Shown here: positions 5,298 through 9,074 of the stretch, one piece after another
Layout of the letters: each line of letters starts with the position of its first letter
Numbering within the stretch: position 1 is the stretch's first letter
Assembly (NCBI GenBank): GCA_036655775.1
Contig: JAVVPL010000082.1
Span: 1 to 9,074, forward strand
Source: JAVVPL01 sp036655775
GTDB lineage: Bacteria; Bacteroidota; Bacteroidia; Bacteroidales; P3
Length of the DNA: 9,074 nt
Reading direction: 5' to 3'
Position numbers and translations under genes: made by a program
Notes under the pieces: model-generated
Database searches by the model: none
The model's input: only the letters and a program-made list of their open reading frames with translations
Told to the model about the DNA's origin: nothing

Positions 5298-8033
5298 CTA
5301 TTTATTTATATTTGCTAAAGCGGCTGCTACCCGCGCAATAGGCACACGGAAAGGGGAGCAAGATACATAATTCATACCCACGCTGTCGCAAAACATTACA
5401 GACGAAGGCTCGCCTCCATGTTCACCACAGATACCCACTTTTAGATTAGGACGTGTAGAACGACCTTTTTCGACTCCAATTTGAATAAGTTGGCCTACGC
5501 CTTCGGTATCAAGCACTTGGAATGGGTCTTCTTTAAGAATTCCTTTTTCTAAATAAATAGGTAAGAATTTGCTTGCATCATCACGCGAATAGCCAAAGGT
5601 CATTTGGGTTAAATCGTTGGTGCCAAAAGAGAAAAATTCAGCTTTTTCAGCAATTAGATTGGCGGTAAGTGCGGCTCTAGGAATCTCAATCATAGTTCCT
5701 ACTAGATATTCGATTTCCATAGCTTGTTCTGCGAAAATTTTGTTAGCGGTGTCTCGAACCAAATCAATTTGCATTTCAAGTTCTTTTTGAGTACCTGCCA
5801 ATGGAATCATAATTTCGGGTTTGGCATCAATGCCTCGTTTCTTTAGATTTAAGGCGGCTTCTAAAATGGCACGAACTTGCATAATAGATATTTCTGGATA
5901 GGTATTTCCTAAACGGCATCCACGATGTCCTAACATTGGATTGATTTCGGCTAGAGATTCGATTTTCTCTTGTATAATTTGAAGCGAAACGCCCATGGTT
6001 TTAGCCATTTCTTCTTGTCCTTTGAGATCGTGAGGTACAAATTCATGCAAGGGGGGATCCAAAAGACGTACCGTAACAGGTAAGCCTTGCATGGCTTCAA
6101 AGATGCCTTCAAAATCGGCTCTTTGTAAAGGAAGAAGGTGCTCAAGTGCTTTTTCTCGACCGTCGGTGTCTTTGGCCAAAATCATTTCCCGCATTGGAAT
6201 AATTTTGTCGCCTTCAAAAAACATGTGTTCTGTACGGCAAAGACCAATTCCTTGTGCGCCAAATTTACGTGCTACCATAGCGTCGTGTGGCGTATCCGCA
6301 TTGGTTCGTACATGCATACGTGTTAGTTTTCCACTGAGGTCCATCAGTAAACCAAAATCGCCGCTTACTTCTGGGTTAACAGTTTCTATTTTACCGTCAT
6401 ACACTTCGCCAGTTGAACCATTAATAGAGATGAAATCACCTTCTTTATAATGTTTTCCGTTCATGGTCAAACTACGTGTTTTGTAATCGATAGTTATGCT
6501 GCCAGCACCCGATACACAACATTTACCCATTCCACGAGCGACGACGGCTGCATGCGAAGTCATGCCTCCTCGAGCGGTAAGAATACCTTCGGCAATATAC
6601 ATGCCTTTTAAATCTTCAGGAGAGGTTTCTATACGTACCAAAATTATTTTGGCATTCGGATCCGTTTGAATCAAGTTGTCTGCATCATCGGCAAAAAATA
6701 AAATACTTCCTGTGGCAGCTCCTGGAGAAGCGGGAAGTCCTTTCGCCATCACTTTTGCGGCTGCAATGCCTTTTTTGGCAAATACAGGATGTAGAAGTTC
6801 ATCTAATTTGTTAGGTTCTATTCGATTTAAGGCGGTTTTTTCGTCAATCAAACCTTCTTTGAGTAAATCCATAGCTATCTTCACCATAGCTGCTCCTGTG
6901 CGTTTTCCGTTACGCGTTTGAAGCATCCAAAGTTTGCCTTCTTGAATGGTAAATTCCATATCTTGCATATCTTTGTAATGAAGTTCCAAGATATGTTGCA
7001 AATCCCAAAGTTCTTTGTAAAGTGTGGGCATCGTTTCTTCTAAAGAAGGATATTGTGAAGCTCGTTCATTTTCGCTAACTCCTTGAAGAGCTGCCCAACG
7101 ACGAGAACCTTCTAAAGTAATTTGTTGAGGTGTACGAATGCCAGCTACCACATCTTCTCCTTGTGCATTGATTAGATACTCACCTGTAAAAATATTTTCG
7201 CCCGTAGCGGCATCACGCGAAAAGCAAACCCCCGTAGCGGATGTTTCACCCATATTTCCAAATACCATGGCTTGTACAGTTACTGCAGTGCCCCATTCGG
7301 AAGGAATATTTTCGTGTTTACGATATAAAATAGCTCGTTCATTGCCCCAACTGTCAAAAACGGCAATAATGGCACCCCACAATTGCTCCCAAGGAGAGGT
7401 AGGGAAATCTTTGCCTGTTTCTTTTTTTACCGCAAATTTAAAACGTTTAACTAATTCTTTTAAATCGGCGGTTGATAACTCGTTGTCTAATGTTACATTC
7501 TTTTCTACTTTAAGTTTTTCTATGATTTCTTCAAAAGGGTCAATAGCTTCTTTGCTGGTTGGTTTTAAACCTAAAACCACATCTCCGTACATTTGTACAA
7601 AACGACGATAGGAATCCCAAGCAAAGCGTTCGTTACCTGTTTTTTTGATGAGTGCTGCTACTACTTCATCGTTAATACCTAAATTCAAAATAGTATCCAT
7701 CATACCAGGCATGGATGCACGTGCACCAGAGCGAACAGAGAATAGAAGAGGATTTTCTTTATCGCCAAATTTAGCGTGCATACAATTTTCTACAAATACA
7801 AGACCTTTTTCTACCTCGGCTTTAATATAATCGATCACCCCTTCACTACCTAGCTCATTGTATTTGGCACACATTTCCGTAGTAATGGTAAAACCTGGAG
7901 GCACTGGAAGACCTATCAAGTTCATTTCATTTAGGTTTGCACCCTTCCCTCCGAGGAGGTTTTTCATATCGGCTTTTCCTTCTGCTTGCTTGTTTCCAAA
8001 GCAATAGACCGATTTCACTTTCTCAATTGACAT
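5298..8033 (-). CDS. ppdK: Pyruvate, phosphate dikinase
   Basis: 911 residues, complete. It interconverts pyruvate + ATP + Pi and PEP + AMP + PPi in the cytosol; in fermentative anaerobes it often works in the glycolytic direction with PPi. Three domains are seen: an N-terminal ATP-grasp nucleotide-binding domain (about 1-370, with 'GGKGANLNEM' at 28-37 and 'SVRSGARASMPGMMDT'); the mobile phosphohistidine domain (about 430-540) with 'GGMTSHAAVVARGMGKC', catalytic H494; and the C-terminal PEP/pyruvate-binding barrel with 'GLCRTEHMFF', 'PMLGHRGCRLG', 'FSFGTNDLTQMTFGYSRDD' and 'GICGEHGGEP', catalytic C869. It is about 37 residues longer than the 874-residue clostridial enzyme, with both active-site residues shifted by that amount, so the extra length is N-terminal to H494. 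The ATG at 8033 is followed at once by the conserved N-terminus; the leader is A-rich (AAGAAGAAAAAAAG) without a clear Shine-Dalgarno site. It is transcribed alone from the promoter at 8103-8133. No PPDK regulatory protein gene is seen. Confidence 0.97.
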   Translation of the reverse strand: MSIEKVKSVYCFGNKQAEGKADMKNLLGGKGANLNEMNLIGLPVPPGFTITTEMCAKYNELGSEGVIDYIKAEVEKGLVFVENCMHAKFGDKENPLLFSVRSGARASMPGMMDTILNLGINDEVVAALIKKTGNERFAWDSYRRFVQMYGDVVLGLKPTSKEAIDPFEEIIEKLKVEKNVTLDNELSTADLKELVKRFKFAVKKETGKDFPTSPWEQLWGAIIAVFDSWGNERAILYRKHENIPSEWGTAVTVQAMVFGNMGETSATGVCFSRDAATGENIFTGEYLINAQGEDVVAGIRTPQQITLEGSRRWAALQGVSENERASQYPSLEETMPTLYKELWDLQHILELHYKDMQDMEFTIQEGKLWMLQTRNGKRTGAAMVKIAMDLLKEGLIDEKTALNRIEPNKLDELLHPVFAKKGIAAAKVMAKGLPASPGAATGSILFFADDADNLIQTDPNAKIILVRIETSPEDLKGMYIAEGILTARGGMTSHAAVVARGMGKCCVSGAGSITIDYKTRSLTMNGKHYKEGDFISINGSTGEVYDGKIETVNPEVSGDFGLLMDLSGKLTRMHVRTNADTPHDAMVARKFGAQGIGLCRTEHMFFEGDKIIPMREMILAKDTDGREKALEHLLPLQRADFEGIFEAMQGLPVTVRLLDPPLHEFVPHDLKGQEEMAKTMGVSLQIIQEKIESLAEINPMLGHRGCRLGNTYPEISIMQVRAILEAALNLKKRGIDAKPEIMIPLAGTQKELEMQIDLVRDTANKIFAEQAMEIEYLVGTMIEIPRAALTANLIAEKAEFFSFGTNDLTQMTFGYSRDDASKFLPIYLEKGILKEDPFQVLDTEGVGQLIQIGVEKGRSTRPNLKVGICGEHGGEPSSVMFCDSVGMNYVSCSPFRVPIARVAAALANINK

Positions 8034-8102
8034 CTTTTTTTCTTCTTTATATTTATAAATTACTGATATGCAACATGTTCATTTTTAACAAAAAACGAGA
8101 AA

Positions 8103-8133
8103 CAAAGGTAATGATTTTTAGTGAAATATACAA
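8103..8133 (-). promoter_or_regulatory. Bacteroidota-type primary sigma promoter of ppdK
   Basis: Read on the minus strand, TTG (8133-8131) is followed after 20 nt by TACCTTTG (8110-8103), a full match to the Bacteroidota -7 element TAnnTTTG with a -33 TTG at normal spacing. The start of transcription would fall near 8095-8098, giving a leader of about 60-65 nt before the ppdK ATG. The elements and spacing are seen directly; activity is inferred. Confidence 0.7.
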
Positions 8134-8324
8134 TAGTTTTAGCTATTTTTTACTTAAAATAAATGTTGATATAGGAAATAGGTAGCCAACTAGTTGCCCT
8201 CTATTTAAAGATGTTTTTAGCTAAATCTATGCAAGGAATAGGCGTTCAACAAGTCCGCAAGAACGTAAAAATAAACGCATGAAGTTTCTACGCCATACGT
8301 ATTAAAATTGTTTATGTATGAAAT
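8134..8324. other. Intergenic region between miaA and the ppdK promoter, with weak inverted repeats
   Basis: No gene, tRNA or convincing terminator is seen. The stretch holds the 10-bp palindrome CAACTAGTTG (8187-8196), itself inside AAATAG/CTATTT arms (8176-8181 with 8201-8206); a CGTTC/GAACG repeat (8243-8247 with 8261-8265); and CATACGTA/TATGTATG (8294-8301 with 8313-8320) beginning 5 nt after the miaA stop on the minus strand. None is followed by a U-tract on either strand. These could be 3' structures of the miaA mRNA, an operator near ppdK, or chance. Confidence 0.35.
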
Positions 8325-9074
8325 TTAAGACAAAGAAATCCATTGTATAGAGGGATTGCGTTTAAGCCAAGTCAATTGTCGTTTGGCATAGCGTCGACTG
8401 TGTGTTTTGATATCAAGAATGGCCTGATCCAACGAAATTTGATTTTCAAAATAGGGGAAAAGTTCTTTGTATCCCACGGTGTTTAAGGCGTTTAGTTCTT
8501 TGTAGGCTTGCAGAGAGGCTACCTCTTGCAGTAAACCTGCTGAAAGCATTTGCTCTACTCTTTGATCGATGCGTTGATAAAGTTCGGCTCGAGGACGAGT
8601 TAGGGCTAAGCGTTCAATTTGAAAAGGACGGGTTTTTGGTGTTTGCGTACGCAGAGAGGAATAGGTTTTTCCTGTGGTCAAACATACTTCTAAAGCTCTC
8701 AATAAACGTTTTGGATTGGCTAAATCTACTTGTGCATAATAATTTGGATCTAAAATTTGAAGTTGTTTGCGTAAACTTTCGATACCATCTGTGGCTAAAC
8801 GAGCTTTAAGGTCTTCTCTGAGTGCATTTTCTGGATCGGGTAAATCGTCTATGCCTTGACAAATGGCATCTACATACAAACCTGAACCACCCACCATCAC
8901 TACCTGATCATGTAAGGTGAATAAATGCTCTAAAAGAAGAAGGGCCTCTTGTTCATATTTTGAAACGCTATAATAACTTTCAATGGATAAATGGGCTATA
9001 AAATGGTGAGGGACTTTAGAAAGTTCTTCTAAAGAAGGGCGTGTAACGCCTATATTTAATTCTTTGTAAAATTG
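8325..9074 (-). CDS. miaA: tRNA dimethylallyltransferase MiaA (5' partial)
   Basis: Transfers a dimethylallyl group from DMAPP to N6 of A37 in tRNAs that read codons starting with U, stabilising codon-anticodon pairing. 249 residues are in the window, open to its right edge; about 40-50 N-terminal residues with the P-loop and the catalytic Asp region lie beyond 9074. Visible family features, in order: 'QFYKELNIGVTRPS' (tRNA/DMAPP-site region following the DSR motif), 'VPHHFIAHLS', 'VVMVGGSGLYVDA' (the GGTGLY-type motif), 'NPKRLLRALEV' with 'TTGKTYSS', 'LNALNTVGYKELFPYF' (the family's TVGYKE motif), and the C-terminal 'RYAKRQLTWLKRNP'. The GTG/ATG codons near 8900 are internal, not the start. 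It is co-directional with ppdK, but ppdK has its own promoter 200 nt on, so the two are probably separate units. Confidence 0.95.
   Translation of the reverse strand, partial: QFYKELNIGVTRPSLEELSKVPHHFIAHLSIESYYSVSKYEQEALLLLEHLFTLHDQVVMVGGSGLYVDAICQGIDDLPDPENALREDLKARLATDGIESLRKQLQILDPNYYAQVDLANPKRLLRALEVCLTTGKTYSSLRTQTPKTRPFQIERLALTRPRAELYQRIDQRVEQMLSAGLLQEVASLQAYKELNALNTVGYKELFPYFENQISLDQAILDIKTHSRRYAKRQLTWLKRNPSIQWISLS

Noticed and set aside
7370..7386. TGGCAC...TTGC resembling a sigma-54 promoter on the plus strand
   Set aside because: The spacer is 7 nt instead of 5, and the match lies inside ppdK in antisense. No proper sigma-54 promoter was found before any gene in the window.
7138..7611. 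Long open frames antisense to ppdK, the largest 157 codons
   Set aside because: They are shadows of the strong ppdK coding frame; the proteins are rich in Ser, Pro and Thr with no family features, and start contexts are absent.
8211..8282. Short plus-strand ORF of 23 codons (MFLAKSMQGIG...) in the miaA-ppdK intergenic region
   Set aside because: It has no clear ribosome site or promoter, no recognisable motif, and a length expected by chance in AT-rich sequence.
8294..8320. Inverted repeat after miaA as an intrinsic terminator
   Set aside because: On the minus strand the arms contain an A-C mismatch, and no U-tract follows the second arm.

Overview
The window looks like AT-rich DNA from an anaerobic member of the Bacteroidota (Bacteroidales-like). 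The grounds are the A-rich leaders without clear Shine-Dalgarno sites, a good match to the Bacteroidota promoter consensus (TTG, 20-nt spacer, TAnnTTTG) ahead of ppdK, and the character of the proteins: a 911-residue pyruvate phosphate dikinase, a XerD starting MNW, and a MiaA with a 'QFYKELNIGVTRPS' segment. Genus cannot be told from the sequence. A run of ten Ns at 774-783 suggests a draft or metagenome assembly.

Left part, 1-5201, plus strand: five tightly packed genes that read as one transcription unit entering from outside the window. They are (1) the 3' part of a sigma-54-dependent AAA+ activator with a Fis-type HTH; (2) a small thioredoxin-like [2Fe-2S] ferredoxin; (3) a putative sensory (group C, HydS-type) [FeFe] hydrogenase with two N-terminal [4Fe-4S] motifs, the H-cluster domain, a second Fe-S (Fes) domain and a C-terminal PAS domain; (4) a SpoIIE/PP2C-type phosphatase with a 160-residue C-terminal extension; (5) the housekeeping tyrosine recombinase XerD, starting 1 nt after the phosphatase stop. 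Genes 1-4 form a plausible hydrogen- or redox-sensing signalling module: the hydrogenase would sense H2, the Fes cluster and PAS domain would pass the signal on, the phosphatase would act on an unknown phosphoprotein, and the sigma-54 activator may give the transcriptional output. The output link is inference. No kinase, no HydE/F/G maturases and no sigma-54 promoter are visible here.

Middle, 5202-5297: a convergent intergenic region with a strong bidirectional hairpin terminator and a second small inverted repeat.

Right part, 5298-9074, minus strand: ppdK (pyruvate phosphate dikinase, complete, catalytic His and Cys present) with its own promoter at 8103-8133, then a 291-nt intergenic region holding that promoter and several weak inverted repeats, then miaA (tRNA dimethylallyltransferase), whose 5' end lies beyond the window. 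ppdK and miaA are ordinary metabolic and housekeeping genes. The interesting part of the window is the hydrogenase module.
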